A stretch of 64,000 nucleotides of DNA from Phalacrocorax aristotelis (GCF_949628215.1 NC_134297.1:8122001-8186000), one strand, 5' to 3'. Counted from the first letter of the stretch, positions 1 through 12,631 are shown. Numbers and translations are program-made. The notes: generated by a model from the letters alone, not told the origin.

Positions 1-307
1 CTCATCTGGAGTGCAGCTTGGAAAAATACCTGGCTGAGCAACTGGGAGTCATCTTCTAGGGAAAGAAATAGAGAAATTGGGGCTTTATAAAAAAATCTTT
101 GGCTTTCCTGCTTTGGCTTGCATACGGCTTCGTGCTCAGGAGTGGGCGGAGTGGGCAGAGTGTGCAAACAAGCATGTGGAAACGTACAGGCATGTTGGTT
201 TACCTTAAAAACCAGTTCTCACTGCTTTATGGTAAAAGGCTGAAGCCAAACCCAGTTTTGGGCCGTAAGTGAAACTCTCATCTCTTCTGCATCCCCCTTG
301 CGCTCAG

Positions 308-429
308 CCTACAGCCACGCTCTGCAGTCGGTCATCTTGTCCTGCGACCCCACAGGCAGGAGCTCCTCGGCGAGGCTGCCGCTCCGGGACCTGGCCGCGC
401 TCTGTGCTCACTGGGGGAAGCATCTGTGA
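308..429 (+). CDS. Last coding exon of an upstream gene (possibly CCDC15)
   Basis: A pyrimidine-rich acceptor ending CTCAG at 307 is followed by an open frame (phase: two bases then whole codons) of 39 residues ending in TGA at 427-429. The peptide begins YSHALQSVILSCD and ends LCAHWGKHL. A poly(A) signal lies about 285 bases further on, so this reads as the 3' end of a plus-strand gene whose other exons are outside the window. In human the plus-strand gene directly before SLC37A2 is CCDC15, which makes that the likely identity. This rests on gene order, not on a recognised domain. The frame and splice signal are seen directly; the name is inference. Confidence 0.5.
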
Positions 430-735
430 CGATGGCAGCTGCGTCCCCCGTCCCCACCTTGTATTTTGGCAACTGTTGTAAGTAAAGAGCGGGGCTGGGC
501 CCTGTCCTGCGGGTCCCTCCGCTCTGTCCCGCAGGACGGCACCTTCGCTCTCCTACTCCTCATGCTCGGGTTTAAGCTGCACCTCTCCCTTTTTGCTCCG
601 TGTGCGTGCTCGGCTGGACCAGGAGCACGGGGCCATGATGGGTGCGAAGGAGCCCAGCGCTCTGCGGGGCTGGCTTATAGGCAGGCACTGGAATTTTAGC
701 ATTCAGCTGCGGAATAAACTGGTTTTAAGTTTGTT
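430..735 (+). terminator. 3' UTR and poly(A) signal of the upstream gene
   Basis: AATAAA occurs at 713-718, followed by a GT/T-rich stretch including a long T run near 732-747 that suits a cleavage-stimulation element. No further open frame follows the TGA at 427-429. The cleavage site should fall about 15-25 bases after the hexamer. The position fits the exon just upstream, but no transcript evidence is available here. Confidence 0.5.
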
Positions 736-747
736 TTTTTTTTTTTT

Positions 748-2055
748 GTCTTATTGGGAGTGCAAAATGAGGAGAAACAAGGTAGTACGTGGGGTCAAAA
801 CCTCTTGATTTCTAACCTCTTCCTTCCCATTCCCTTTTATCCATTTCCCTGAGGCTTCTGCCAGCTCCTGCCTCTTGAGTCACGATCCAGAGCCAGGTGT
901 TTATTGCTCCTTCACTTTCTTCCGCATGAGGACTTCTCCTTCAGCAACATCCTCCCAGCTTGGTACCCAACTTGTGTTTCCACAGCCTCTGTTTTGCTCC
1001 AGAAAGGAGCTTTTTCCTAGGGGTGAAAAAATCTTTATTTAATTTCCAGGTGCGTGTGTGTCTCTCTGCTGCTGCAGCTCCTTGGCAGGGGTTGCTGGAG
1101 CAAGATCGTTTTTATCAAAAACGACACCGGTGGGGTAATGCGTTCCTGGATGGAGGTTGCACCACAAGCTGTCATTAATATTTACTGCTTGCTGGCTGCC
1201 CTCCTGCCACCTCTACAATATTAACCGCGGCAGGAAGGACAGGTGGACGAGTGTGCTGGGCGCCTGCTTCCCACTCCCCACCGCCTAATTTAATTTCCTC
1301 CCCCTTCCCGGCACGCTCCGTTACCATCCTGCCGGGTGCGAGGTAAACCTGTGACCCCAGTCCGGCAGTGGCATGGAGGTGCCGAGCCGTGGCCAGGGAT
1401 GCTCCTCCGTTCCCTGCTCCCGCTAGAGAATCATTCACCAACTTATTCGTGGCATCGGTGCTATTTATTAACCGCCATTTGCGTCAGGGGAAGACACTGC
1501 CGACCTAATAAGGGGTGTTGGGGTGGATTTGTAAAGGGCAGGATCCGACCGGGGTGGTTTTTGCATGCGTTGGGGCCAGGGAAGCAAAGGGCTAAAGCTG
1601 CAAATGTGTTGGGTTATTTTTAAACTGATTTCAGGGCAGGGCTTTGTGCCAGGGCACCTGAGGACAAGCGTTTCCTTGGCAGGTCCCCAAGCCCTTGCTC
1701 ACGCCCTGGGGACCCCTGATTCTGCGTCTCCGGAGTGGCCCCCGAAGGGCCATGGGCTTGTTTGGGTCTCAGTTTAAAGGAATGATGGTTAAACAAAGCC
1801 CTTGCTGCTCTTCAGCCTCATGAGCTGCCACTTGGTCAGCTCTGTCCTGGTGCTGTAAATGGGATCCTCAGAGCTGGGGGGGGATTTCTCTTCGAGTGAA
1901 ACCTGTGGGAGAGGCGAGCAGGACTCCCCAAACCCCTGCAAATAAACCCGAAAGCATGGCTGGAGTGGCTTAGCTGAAATCAGGCCACCAAAGCCCTCTT
2001 GGGGGATGATGGCAATAGTTAAACCCGGCATTTTCTTCTGGAAAAACAGGATGTG
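748..2055. other. Intergenic spacer, nothing recognised
   Basis: Between the poly(A) signal of the upstream gene and the GC-rich promoter of SLC37A2 I see mixed-composition sequence. It has no convincing exon, repeat family or RNA gene. Short open frames here lack splice context or a protein-like composition. Confidence 0.6.
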
Positions 2056-2059
2056 GGGA

Positions 2060-2402
2060 AGGTCCGGGAGCCCCCCTTGGGACTACCCCCCCGCTCCCCG
2101 GTGCCCAACTTTGCTTTTTCCTCTTTCGAGCTGGATTTTAAGTTGATTTTTTTGTTTGTTTTATCCGGGGACCGAGAGGAAGCTCCGGTTTCGCACCTCG
2201 GGGCAGGAGGAGGGGACGGGCGAGGGGCTCTGCGGGGCTGCACCCGGGGCCGGGGCGGGACCGGGGCGGGGAGCGGCGGCCCCGCGGGGCGGTGAAAAGG
2301 AGCGGCGGGACGGGACGGGACCGGAGCTCCGCCGCCGCCCGCCATGAGGGCAGCGCTCGCCCCCGGCGTCCGCCTGCTCCGCGCCCTCCCCCGGGACAGC
2401 CG
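2060..2402 (+). promoter_or_regulatory. SLC37A2: SLC37A2 CpG-rich promoter, 5' UTR and first exon
   Basis: The sequence turns abruptly GC- and CpG-rich, with several GC boxes (GGGGCGGG-type at about 2235-2300) and no TATA box. It ends in the first coding exon (ATG at 2344-2346) and its donor GTGAGC at 2403. This is the usual form of a housekeeping-type, Sp-family-driven promoter. The exact start site cannot be read from sequence. Confidence 0.6.
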
Positions 2403-5400
2403 GTGAGCGGGGACCGGGGGAGCCGGGCTGGGGAGGGCTCACCGGGGTGGGGATGGGGTATGGGACCACGGGGTCCGGTGCTGGACACCGGTACCGGGCT
2501 GGGGAGCGGCACCGGAATGGGGACCGGCTCTGGACCACGGGACTGGCTCTGGGATGGGGACCAGCCCTGGCCACCGGTGCCGGGCTGGCGACCGGCTCTG
2601 GACCATGGGTCTGGTACTGGGCTGGGGAATGGTACCAGCACCGTGCTGGGAACCGGCCCTGGACGGAGAGACTAGCAATGGGGTAGGGACTGGCATCGGG
2701 ACAGGGGCTGACTCTGGATAAAGGGACTGGTACCAGTACTGGGCTGAGGACTGGACTGAGACTAAGGGACTGGCACCAGGATGGTGACCAGCCCTGGACC
2801 AGGAGACAGGCACTGGGCTGGGGACTGGTACCAGGCTGGGGACTGGCCCTGGACCAAGGGACTGTTACCAGGCTGGGGATTGGTACCAGTACTGGGCTGG
2901 GGACTGGACCTAGACCAAGGGACTGGTGCCAGGATAGGGGCTGGCACTGGGTTAGGGACTTGCCTTGCATCAATGGGCTCGTACCAGGCTGGGGACTGGT
3001 ACCAGTACTGGGCTGGGTAGTGGACCTAAAGCAAGGGACTGGCGCTGGGATAGGGACCGGCCCTGGACCAAGGGACTGGCTCTGGGATAGGGACTGGGAC
3101 TGGTAGAAGGCTGGGAACCAGCTCTGGACCAAGAGACCAGCACTGGATAGGGACTGGCACCGGGATGGGGACCGACCAGTCTGGACCAGGTGTGACTCAC
3201 CTGGGGACCGACGCAGGACTGGCCCTGCACCCGGGGTCACTGGCCCAGGGCCCACCATCCCCCCTGGGCACCGGCCCCACTGTGAGAGCAGATCCAGAGC
3301 AGCACCGGCGCCGAGCCCTGGGGGTTTCAGTGTGGCCCAGGGGATGGGGGGACACCGAGCCCCGCCTGGAGCAGTGCAGGAGGGATGCAAGGGGGATTCC
3401 AAGGTGGGCCGTGGTGCCTGCCGAGCCCCCAGCTGTCCCTCCACTTGTGCCAGGCCCTCGTCCTCAAAATCCAGCGGGATGTGGCCGGCGCAGAGCTCCT
3501 ACTCCTTTCCCTCCCTCCTGGGAAGGTGACAAGCCCACTGCCTGGTTGATTTTATTTACTACATCTTTTGTTTTTGAAGTCTGTTGCCAAACAACCCGTG
3601 TGTTTCCATCAGCTGTAATTTTTTTCCTCTGCCACAACACGAAGGGCAAAAAAAAAGACCAGAACAAGTGTCTGGCTGAGCTGGGTACAGCACGTGAAGT
3701 TTTTCTGCCCCTTCCTCTCTGCAGCCTCTCTGCTTCTCTAGGATCAGCCCCATAGGGATTTTTTTGAGGGGGGTTGTGTGTGTATTTATATTTTTGGGGT
3801 GGAAACCAGCAATTTTTCCAGCTGTGGTACGGTTGCGGAGCCAGCACCCTGGAGGAGAGTGCTGCCCTGGATTTGAAGGGTGTCTGTAATCGCTGCGGTT
3901 TCATGAAGAAGTGAAACTGCGAAGCGGAGGAGAACAGGCTAAAACTGAAAAAAAAAAAAAAGGCTTCCCCCCCCCAAAGTTGGAGCAACCCCGTGACCTC
4001 TCTATGCCGCAGTCACCCCGACTGCTCGTATCCTCTGTGCTGCCGTAAAACCCTTTGCAAACCCCCCCTTCAATGTGGGATGGGGCCCCTTGGAGATGCT
4101 CACCCTGCTCTAGAGGGTGCTGGAACCTATTTGGGATTCTCCAGGCTTCATCCATCAGCTTTGCTGGGAGCAGCATCCCCGTCCCTGAGTGCAGATCTTG
4201 CTTTCTCCCTCTTTTCCTGCATTTAATTGAAGCAAAAGAGATAAAAAGTTGCTATTTGGTGGAGGAACTGGAGCGGGTATTGCTCAGGGCATTTCCTCCC
4301 CCCCCTTTTTTTTTCCAGCTTGTTTTTAATTAACGCCAGGAGTACGATGAATCAGCTGCGATCTTGCGCCCTGTTTCAACCCATGATGCCAGGAAGGCGC
4401 TTGCTCACTCCACAGTTTGCCGGGACTGTGGCTTGAGGAAGGGGAAACACTGATTTGTGCTCCCCGCAAATCTCAGCTTGTCTTTTTAAACTGCATCCTT
4501 GGCTGTTTTAGGGGTCTGAGCCAGTTCAGCTCACTGATCCGGCAGAATCATCCCTCTTTGGTGCCGAGGGGTTGTTTTGCTGGGGAAACAAGCAGAAACA
4601 ACCCCATTTTCCCTCTTCTCATGTATTTCTAAGACCCCACAGGTTAAAGAGTACCAGAGCTGCACGTGTGCCTCCAAAATTCGCAATGAATTGGATTCAA
4701 CCCAGCCTGGTGGCGGCTCTCATCCCCCTTGCCTGATATTTTTCTCCAAAAAGCATGAATTTTGGGAGGGGGAAAGGAGAGCACGGCTAACGCTGAGGCT
4801 GGAGGTGTCCGAGCCATCCCCGCCAAGCTGGGCTTTGCCTTCTGGGACGGTGACAGGCCACCCATCCCCGTCCCCATCCCCATCCTTGTCCCACCAAACC
4901 TGACCCCTCCCCGTTCGCTTTATCCGCAGGTATCGGGGGCTGACGCTGGTGCTGACCTTCCTCTGCTACACCAGCTACCACCTCTCCCGAAAACCCATCA
5001 GCATCGTCAAGGTTAGCTCCACCCTCGCCCCAACCACAGAGAGGGGACACGGGGGGTACTCAAGCATCCCGATTTCTCCTATTCTCTCTCCCCACAGAGC
5101 CAGCTGCACCCCAATTGCTCAGCTTGGGGCCCAAACCCCCACAACAACTCCAACAGCAGCACATGGTGCAGCTGGGCGCCCTTCGGTAAGGCTGGGCTCC
5201 CCCCCAGTCACCCCCAAAACTCCCCTCATGGCAGCTGAGGCGGGCTCCCCGCCATGCCCTAAGCCCGGTCGTGGCCGGAGGTTTTGGCAGGGGGTTGGCC
5301 GCTCATTAGGCACCCGGAGGTAATTAAGCAGCGTGCGTCTGCCCTGTGCCCCCAGGCCAAAGGGCAGCAGCAGGTGGTGAAATCGGGGCCGGGATGGGAG

Positions 5401-8400
5401 CGGGTCCCAATGCCGATGGCACCTGGCCACGCTCCGAGAACCCCGCCCCAGGGAGGAGGGTTTTGGGGACGGGGGACAAGGACGAGCCAGTGGCCATGGG
5501 GAGGGAAAACAAGATGGGGACCTGGCTGACATGGCCCTAATATTTCTTTTCCAGATGGGGACAACTACAAGGAGCTTTTCGGGGCGCTGGATAATGCCTT
5601 CCTGGTGGCCTATGCCATCGGGATGTTTATCAGGTACCCAGGTCCTTTACACCCCTTTTTTCTCCGCGCACCAGTTTGCACCAGTCCGCCAGGAAACTGG
5701 TTTCCATCGGGATGGTGTTGTGCTAACGGGAAAGCAGTGGGGTGCTGGGATCTGCTCGGGATTTGGGCACCAGCTCGGTGCAATAACACCCATGGGTGGC
5801 CTCACCCATGACAGCTCCTGTCCACGCTCTTCCCTCTCTCTGCAGCGGCATTTTTGGGGAGCGTCTCCCCCTGCGCTATTACCTGTCAGGGGGGATGGTG
5901 GTAAGCGGGCTCTTCACCGCACTCTTTGGCCTCGGCTACTTCTGGGACATCCACGTCCTCTGGTACTTCATCATCATGCAGGTATGTCCGTGCTGGAGGA
6001 TGCCCAGGCTCTGGATTTTACCGCCGCGGCGGCCCCATCCTGGTTTTCCAGTGACTGTTGGGGATGGGGGTGGCCCAGTTTCTGAGTGGCAGAACACCGG
6101 GCATTTCCACTCCCCGCAAAACTTTGTCACGTGTGGCGTGGGTGCCAAAACCACTGGGCATGCCCGTCTTGCCGAGCAGGGCGGGCAGCCCATTTGGCAA
6201 CACCAGCCACTCCCACTTTAGCCATGGGAACAATGCAAGCAGCACTGGGATTGCCCCAGCAGACAAAAAATACCCCAAACTGAGTATTTTCTTGACAGCT
6301 TTGGGGTGGGGGTGACAATTTTTGAGCCCGGCTACCCAAAATAGCACAGGGGCTGCACTCCAGGGATCGAATCGGCGCTTGCTGGGTGCCGACGCTGCCG
6401 CATGACGCTGCCCATCTCTTGCCAGGTCTGCAACGGGCTGGTGCAGACAACCGGCTGGCCCTCGGTCGTGGCGTGCATCGGGAACTGGTTCGGGAAGGGA
6501 AAGTGAGTGTTTCTCCAGCCTCTCCCATGCTGGTCCTGGTCCCTGTTGGCCTTGGCAGCCGCCCCAGCAATGCTGACCCCGGCTCTGTCCCCACCAGGAG
6601 AGGTTTGATCATGGGTATCTGGAACTCGCACACCTCCGTCGGCAACATCTTAGGGTCGCTTATCGCCGGTGTCTGGGTTTCCTCCACCTGGGGCCTGTCC
6701 TTCATCGTGCCTGGCATCATCATCAGCGCCATGGGCATCATCTGCTTCTTCTTCCTCGTAGAGTGTGAGTGGCGTGATCCGGGCTGCATCAGATGCCTGC
6801 CGTAATGCCAAGACCAGCGGGACCACAGTTTTTTTCCTTACCTGTTTCCAAGCATTTTTGGCAACCCCAAATCCTTATTCCTAGCTTGTAGCAAGCAGGG
6901 ACGTGGACCCAACCACCACAGTGATGTTTTGGGGTCACCCAGGCAGGCTCAGCCCCTGTGCCGCTCACCCCTCCAAGCCTGTTTTTCTAGGAAACATTTG
7001 GGAAGCCCTTTGGGGTTTTTCCGGGGTGTTTCGCTGCTGGGAAGTGGGTACCCAGAGATGCAGCCCAGCACCGGGGTGTTCCCAGTCCCACATTTCTCCC
7101 CTGTGGTGTGAGATGCTGCAGGGAGAGCAGGTGGAGCAGGGCTGATCCAGGCTCTCATGGAATCTTGTTTTTTCCTGCAGACCCTGAGGACGTTGGCTGC
7201 AGTCCACCTCTGCATCACGTGAGTCGCATCAGTTCCCAACGGGCTTTTCCTGGGCTGGTTGGTCGCTCAGTGTACAGCGAAACAACCGGGACGTCAGGTC
7301 ATAACGTCAGAAATTAGAGTGATGTTCAGTTAGCAGAGGATGCTCGTTGCTATTCCGGTGTGGGTCACATCCCGGCAGCAAACCCAATGTTTCGGTCCCC
7401 TTCCAGCAATGACAGCCACGTCTCCTATCTTTGGCTTGCTCTTAGATGGCCTCTGACGAGGAGGACGCTGGAGGGGTGACCTCCAACGAGAAGGATCCTG
7501 AAGCAATCACCTCCAATGAGGGGCCGCTCAGCATCTCAGGCCAGAGCAGCGCAGATCACTCCAACAGCCCCAAGGAGCCAGCCGAGGAGCCCGAAGCCAT
7601 CAGCTTCCTCGGGGCCCTCCGGATACCCGTGAGTGTCAGGATGTCCCTTGCGTGGATGGAGGAAAGAGCAAAGCTCACCCCACCAATGGGGCGCCCACAG
7701 GGCAGAAAACTGGGGAGAAAAACCACCATCCAGAGGAGGCTGGGAGAATGAGCCTCCTCTGACGTCTCCTCCTCTCCTCCCAGGGTGTGGTGGAGTTCTC
7801 CCTTTGCCTGCTCTTTGCCAAGCTGGTGAGCTACACCTTTCTCTACTGGCTGCCCCTCTATATCGTGAACGTTGGTGAGTTTTTGGGGACGGTGAGGTGG
7901 GAGCAAGCCTGGCGAGGGGAGCGTCTCCTCATCCCTCCCCTCTCCCTCACAGCTCACTTCGGTGCCAAGGAAGCCGGGGACCTGTCGACCCTCTTTGATG
8001 TCGGGGGCATTTTAGGTTTGTCGCATACCTGGGTGGAGGGGGCAGATCGGGGACAATTTGGGGGCAATCCTGGCCTTGATGGAAAGTCCCCTCCACAGGA
8101 GCGCTTTCTTTGCTCCACACCATCTCTTTCCCTGGAGCACCGTAGCGAGGTTTTTTTCAGCATCCGTAGCACTCAGCAGGCAGCAAACAACCCTCGCTTT
8201 TATTTCAGCAACCAGGCGACCAGCGCAACACATTTCCTTGGGTCTCGCTTGCTCAAGCTCTCCTTTTTTCATAGATAAATAATGTGTTTTGCAAGTGTGG
8301 AAGAGACCAGAGCTACGTACAGGTGTAGGGAAACCATCCGCAGGGAGAGCATGGTGTGGATAAATCAAAGCTCTTCACTTTGATATTACTGTATTTAACC

Positions 8401-11400
8401 TTGGGGGCATCTTGCTGAAAAGATGGGGGTGAAAGAGCATCATCCAGTTGGATTCTGGGTTAAGCCAGGGTGAAGCTTTGCTGCTGGGGCAGTGTGACCG
8501 ATACTGGCGATTCCTTCTCGCAGGGGGGATCTTTGCCGGCCTCATCTCTGACTACACTGGTGGCAGAGCCACCACATGCTGCGCGATGCTGGTTGTTGCT
8601 GCTCCCATGGTGCGTCATCACACGGGGGGAAAAAAAATCTGGTCACGAGGGTTTCCTCTCCTCCGGCTCGTTTGAGTCACGGCTGCCTTCCTCTTCCCAA
8701 GCACCCAGGATGAGCTGGTCATGCGCTCGGCTGAGACAGGAGCTGGGATTGATCCACGCGCCCATACGTTCCCGGGGTGGATGTCCAGATCTGGGGGCTG
8801 GGAGGGAATCACATAGCCCTTGACAGTTTAAAAAAAAAACCCTTTAGGGGTAGTTTTTTCCTCCCTCCTTCCATAACCCCATTCTGTCTTAAAGCCTTGG
8901 GGACTCCACTGAGCCAGTCCAGCTTTCATCCTTTTGCTTTGCATCCCGAAAGCCCCTGTGCCGACGGCCTCATGCTCCGCCAGTGCTTGGCTGGGACATC
9001 CTTCCCAAGCACCTGCACAAAGCTCATTTGGCTTTGCTGCCACAAAAACGCAGCTAATTAGCTGTAATCCAAGCCGGGCTGGCTCTGGGTCGCAAGCCTC
9101 TCCCCTCCAAAGAAGCTGGCGCATGCTGAGAAGCGGAGAGGCCGCATCACGTCCGGGTCCCTTGATAGCACCAGCAGGGCAAATTACCGTCTGGCTTCAG
9201 CCGGCGGGGAGGCGTGCAAGCCTCGCCAAGCCATAAATCGCAGCAGCACCTCTGTTTGCCAGCTGCCAGGTATTTCATCTGGCAGGCAGACAGCGGGACG
9301 TGGAGCCAAGGGTGTGCTTGGCTCCACGGCTGGTGCTTTCCTCCTCAAAGGCTGCGTGGGGGGGGGGGTGTCTGCAAAGCTTGGCACCAGCAATAATTCA
9401 GGTCCCCACCTTCTCCGTCCTGTCCTCGGGGTGCTCCTGCAAGGAAAACAGCTGGAATAGCCATAACTGGTTCATCTCATGTCTCTTTTCCAGCTGTTCC
9501 TGTATAACCATGTCGGCCAGAAAGGCATCGGCACATCAATAGGTAAGGAGCTCCTCGGCACAGCCAGCTCCCATCACCGAAGGGGCAAGGGGAGATGCTG
9601 CGGATACTTTATTTCTCCTCTTGATCAGGGCTCCCAGGCTGGGATTTGGGGGACGGAATGCTGGATAAGCGTTCACTGCCCATGGGGTGGGATCTCTGTG
9701 GGAAACCAGAGATGGACGCACGGGACAGCGATGCCCACACGCAGGCCAGGGACGATGGACCCAACGTCCTTAAAGATTTCATGCCTTCCCACATACCTCC
9801 ATGGCTGTCTCTTTCCTCGTAGTGATGCTGATCATCTGCGGCGCTTTGGTTAACGGGCCCTACGCTCTCATCACAACAGCGGTTTCTGCAGATTTGGTAA
9901 GAGGTGCACCTCAGACCTCGCCTCGCTGCCCTCGCACACCCAAAGGCTGCTCCCTCTTTCCCAGAGGGTTGTTTGCTGGGCTTTTTACTTTCCAATGCCT
10001 CTGAAGCCAGGCGGAGGAGGGCAGGGCTGTCACACCTCGTGCTGTGGTCGGCACACTCCCTTAAACGCGGCTTTTTTTCCTATTGCTTTTTCACCTTGGC
10101 CACATCACTCATTCAGCCCCGCTGCATCTCCCTCTAAGCCCAGAGTGGAAAAATTTGCAGGGAACTCACCAAGGCTTGCTGCCCGCTGTCGGTGATCCTG
10201 GTTTTTGCTGTGGCTTGGCTGCAGGCAGCGCTCCGAGTCCAGTCTTCCCATCCACGGCGAGGTCTGATGCATGGAAATTCCTGCTGGGGGTGTAAGCACC
10301 CTCACGCTCAGACGTGCCAGCTGCAGACCCCGAAGCTGCCTTTCCTCCTTATGTTTTGCTCCTCCGTCCCTACAGGGAACCCACGAGTCTCTCAAAGGAA
10401 ACGCCAAAGCCCTCTCTACTGTCACGGCCATCATTGATGGCACAGGATCCATAGGTCTGTACAGCTGGGAGATGCCAAGCTCCGATCTCCCCTGGTGCTG
10501 TGGCGCCGCGGGGTCCTGACCTCCCCTCCCCTGTGCACAGGGCGTCTCCTAACGTGCCTCATACATCCTTGCAGGTGCTGCACTAGGGCCGCTGCTCGCA
10601 GGGCTCATCTCCCCCACTGGCTGGAATAACGTCTTCTACATGTTGATAGCAGCTGACGTCTTGGCTTGCCTGGTAGGTCCTGCCCCAGCAGGAGGTGTTT
10701 TGCTACCCTGGATATTCCAGGGCTCCCTTTTAGCTCACCTGTGGAGGGCAGGGATGATCCTCCGGAGACAACTGCAAAGCCCTGTATTGACTCCTGGACC
10801 TTTTCCTTCATCCACTTGGCTTTTCCCAACGACCTCCTCCCCACGTGGTTTTAGTTCATGCCATCTTTCCTAGGAAGAGCCTTAAAATTTTTCTCCCAGC
10901 AATGGAAACACTCGCGCCGAGGCTGAAGGCTGCAGAGCCATCAGCCCCGCTGCCATCTTCCACCTTTCCTCTTGCAGCTCCTCGCCCGTGTGGTGGTCAA
11001 AGAGGTCCGTGGGTGGTATGGCTGCATAGCGAGGAAGAGAGGGTACGTACATACCGCCCCGGGGCAGCCTCCGGTCCCGCGATGCCCAAACACGGCATCG
11101 GTGCTGCTCTGGAAAGATGTTTGCTATCCCTTGCTGTCACTGCTGCATCACATCGGGCTTTGTGAGGCCGTCTGCCCGACACCTCGCTCCCAAGGGCACA
11201 GAGAGACATTTCCACCTCAAGCTAGGGCACCACCTGGGGGATTTTAGCCATCCGCACCTTACAAAACTCTCTCAGTGCTAAACACGACGTCCTTGTGTCT
11301 TTGTAGCTCTAGCGTGCAGCTAACAGAGTCAGTGCTGGATGGGAAGTAGCTCAGTGTGAGTATCCCTGCTTGAGCCCTGAGGATTAAATGCAAACACAAG

Positions 11401-12410
11401 CCTGATTCACCCTGATTTTGAGTTTTGCTTGGCAGGCTCAGCCTAGAAACAGCCACTCTACTGATAATTTAAGGGCTGGGATGAAGACTTGGGAATCAAA
11501 GGATCAAATCATGATGGCCAGGGAAGAGAGAGCATGGACAGGCGGGTGGGCAGCATGTCCTTGTCTCCAGCTGACTTATGAGACCTTAGCCCAGATGCTC
11601 AATTAGCAAAACATTGATTAATGCACCTGAAACAGCTGAATTTATAGGCTGACTCACCCACCCATGCTAATGAGCTTGATTACACAGAATGCGGGCTTGC
11701 TAATCAAATCTGCAGCCAAATCACTGCAGCAAGGGTGTAAATAATCTCTAAATCAGCACTGGCCCATCTCCGATTGCCACCGAAGCCCTGCCACAAGCAC
11801 CGAGAGGGAAGGGGCAGCGGCCAGTCCCGTTAGTTGGGGGTGCCAGACCCCGGCTCCCCCGTGAATGTTTGGTCCTTTATGTCTTGTGTTTGCAGGTGAA
11901 ATACCAATAGCCTGGGCCTTGTGCTGCGGTAAGTGCGGCCCAAATCTCCTTCTCTGGCCGCCGGTGGAGGGCTGTCAGTCTCCACTCTCCTGTGCCGGGG
12001 CTGGCTGGGGCAAGGACTGTCCTGGCTGGCTCAGCACCATCCCCATTTGTGCCAAAACCCGGCTGGTTTGTGCTGGGGAAAGCAGCTGACTCACTTTGTG
12101 GAAATCCTGCAACGCCTTTGGGGAGCATGTTGTCTCTGGAGCAGCTTGTGGAGAGGAGGCACGAACACTGAGGGGTTTTTTTTGAGGGGGAAACATTTCA
12201 GCTTTGGCTGGAGACAAAATGGTGGCCAGATCTTTCTTGCGCCTGCTTCTCCTCCAGGCTTGCACTGCAGATGGGGCTGCGGTTTCCCGGCAGAGCCATT
12301 TCCTCTTCCCGTCTCTCTGGCAGCACCCGTCATCAATCCCAACACCTGCCGAAGGGCGTCCACCACGCTCAGCTGCTTGCTTCTCTCCCTGCAGGTTTAA
12401 GGAGTTTTGA
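2344..12410 (+). CDS. SLC37A2: SLC37A2, glucose-6-phosphate/phosphate antiporter (18 exons, complete)
   Basis: Coding exons: 2344-2402, 4930-5011, 5098-5185, 5555-5633, 5846-5981, 6426-6502, 6598-6764, 7181-7218, 7446-7628, 7784-7874, 7953-8015, 8524-8609, 9494-9542, 9823-9896, 10376-10454, 10575-10672, 10978-11042, 12395-12410. All introns are GT-AG and phases join without a break: 1530 bases, 509 residues, close to the human protein. It is a 12-helix major-facilitator transporter of the endoplasmic reticulum that exchanges glucose-6-phosphate for phosphate. Visible marks: SRKPIS at 39-44 (R40 aligns with R28 of SLC37A4, mutated in glycogen storage disease Ib), lumenal sequons N53, N63 and N66, FGERLPLR at 106-113, the second-half MFS motif GLISDYTGGR at 360-369, and C-terminus GFKEF (human GYKEI). 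The central loop (about 231-300) is acidic and longer than in human. The start matches the human N-terminus. Confidence 0.97.
2410..3235. repeat. Palindromic minisatellite in SLC37A2 intron 1
   Basis: Degenerate tandem copies of a roughly 20-40 base motif built from GGGACTGG, GGTACCAG, TACTGGGCTGGGG and CCTGGACCA. Many copies contain ACTGGTACCAGT, a perfect 12-base palindrome, so the array can form hairpins. It is strongly G-rich on the plus strand. The open frames crossing it on both strands are repeats of the unit and not genes. Confidence 0.9.
3236..4929 (+). other. Rest of SLC37A2 intron 1
   Basis: Intron sequence with A/T runs (about 3950-3961, 4300-4316) and C-rich patches. A short CCATCCCC-type repeat lies just before exon 2 (4858-4890). 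No coding exon or repeat family is recognised. Confidence 0.6.
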
Positions 12411-12631
12411 CGTGCCCCTCCGTGAGCCGAGAGGCCTGGAGGGAAGAAAGAGGCCAGGGCACACCGGGAGCACATTCGTCTCGGCAGAGCCGAGGCACAG
12501 CCTCAGGCATGGACCCATGGGCTTGTTCCGCCACAGTGGGTTTGCTTCGGAGGGAGGCAGTGGCAAGGAGCAGGCTGAGGGCCCGGCTGACTGGTTTTCT
12601 GGGCCGATTCTTCACCGTCAGCCATTTTCTT

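Noticed and set aside
1-70. Short open frame at the very start (HLECSLEKYLAEQLGV)
   Set aside because: It looks protein-like but stops after 18 codons with no donor, so it does not fit as an exon of the upstream gene.
2161-3444. Minus-strand frame of 427 codons, Pro/Ser/Gln-rich
   Set aside because: It translates the SLC37A2 intron 1 minisatellite and crosses the promoter. The residues simply repeat the DNA unit and it overlaps the true first exon on the other strand.
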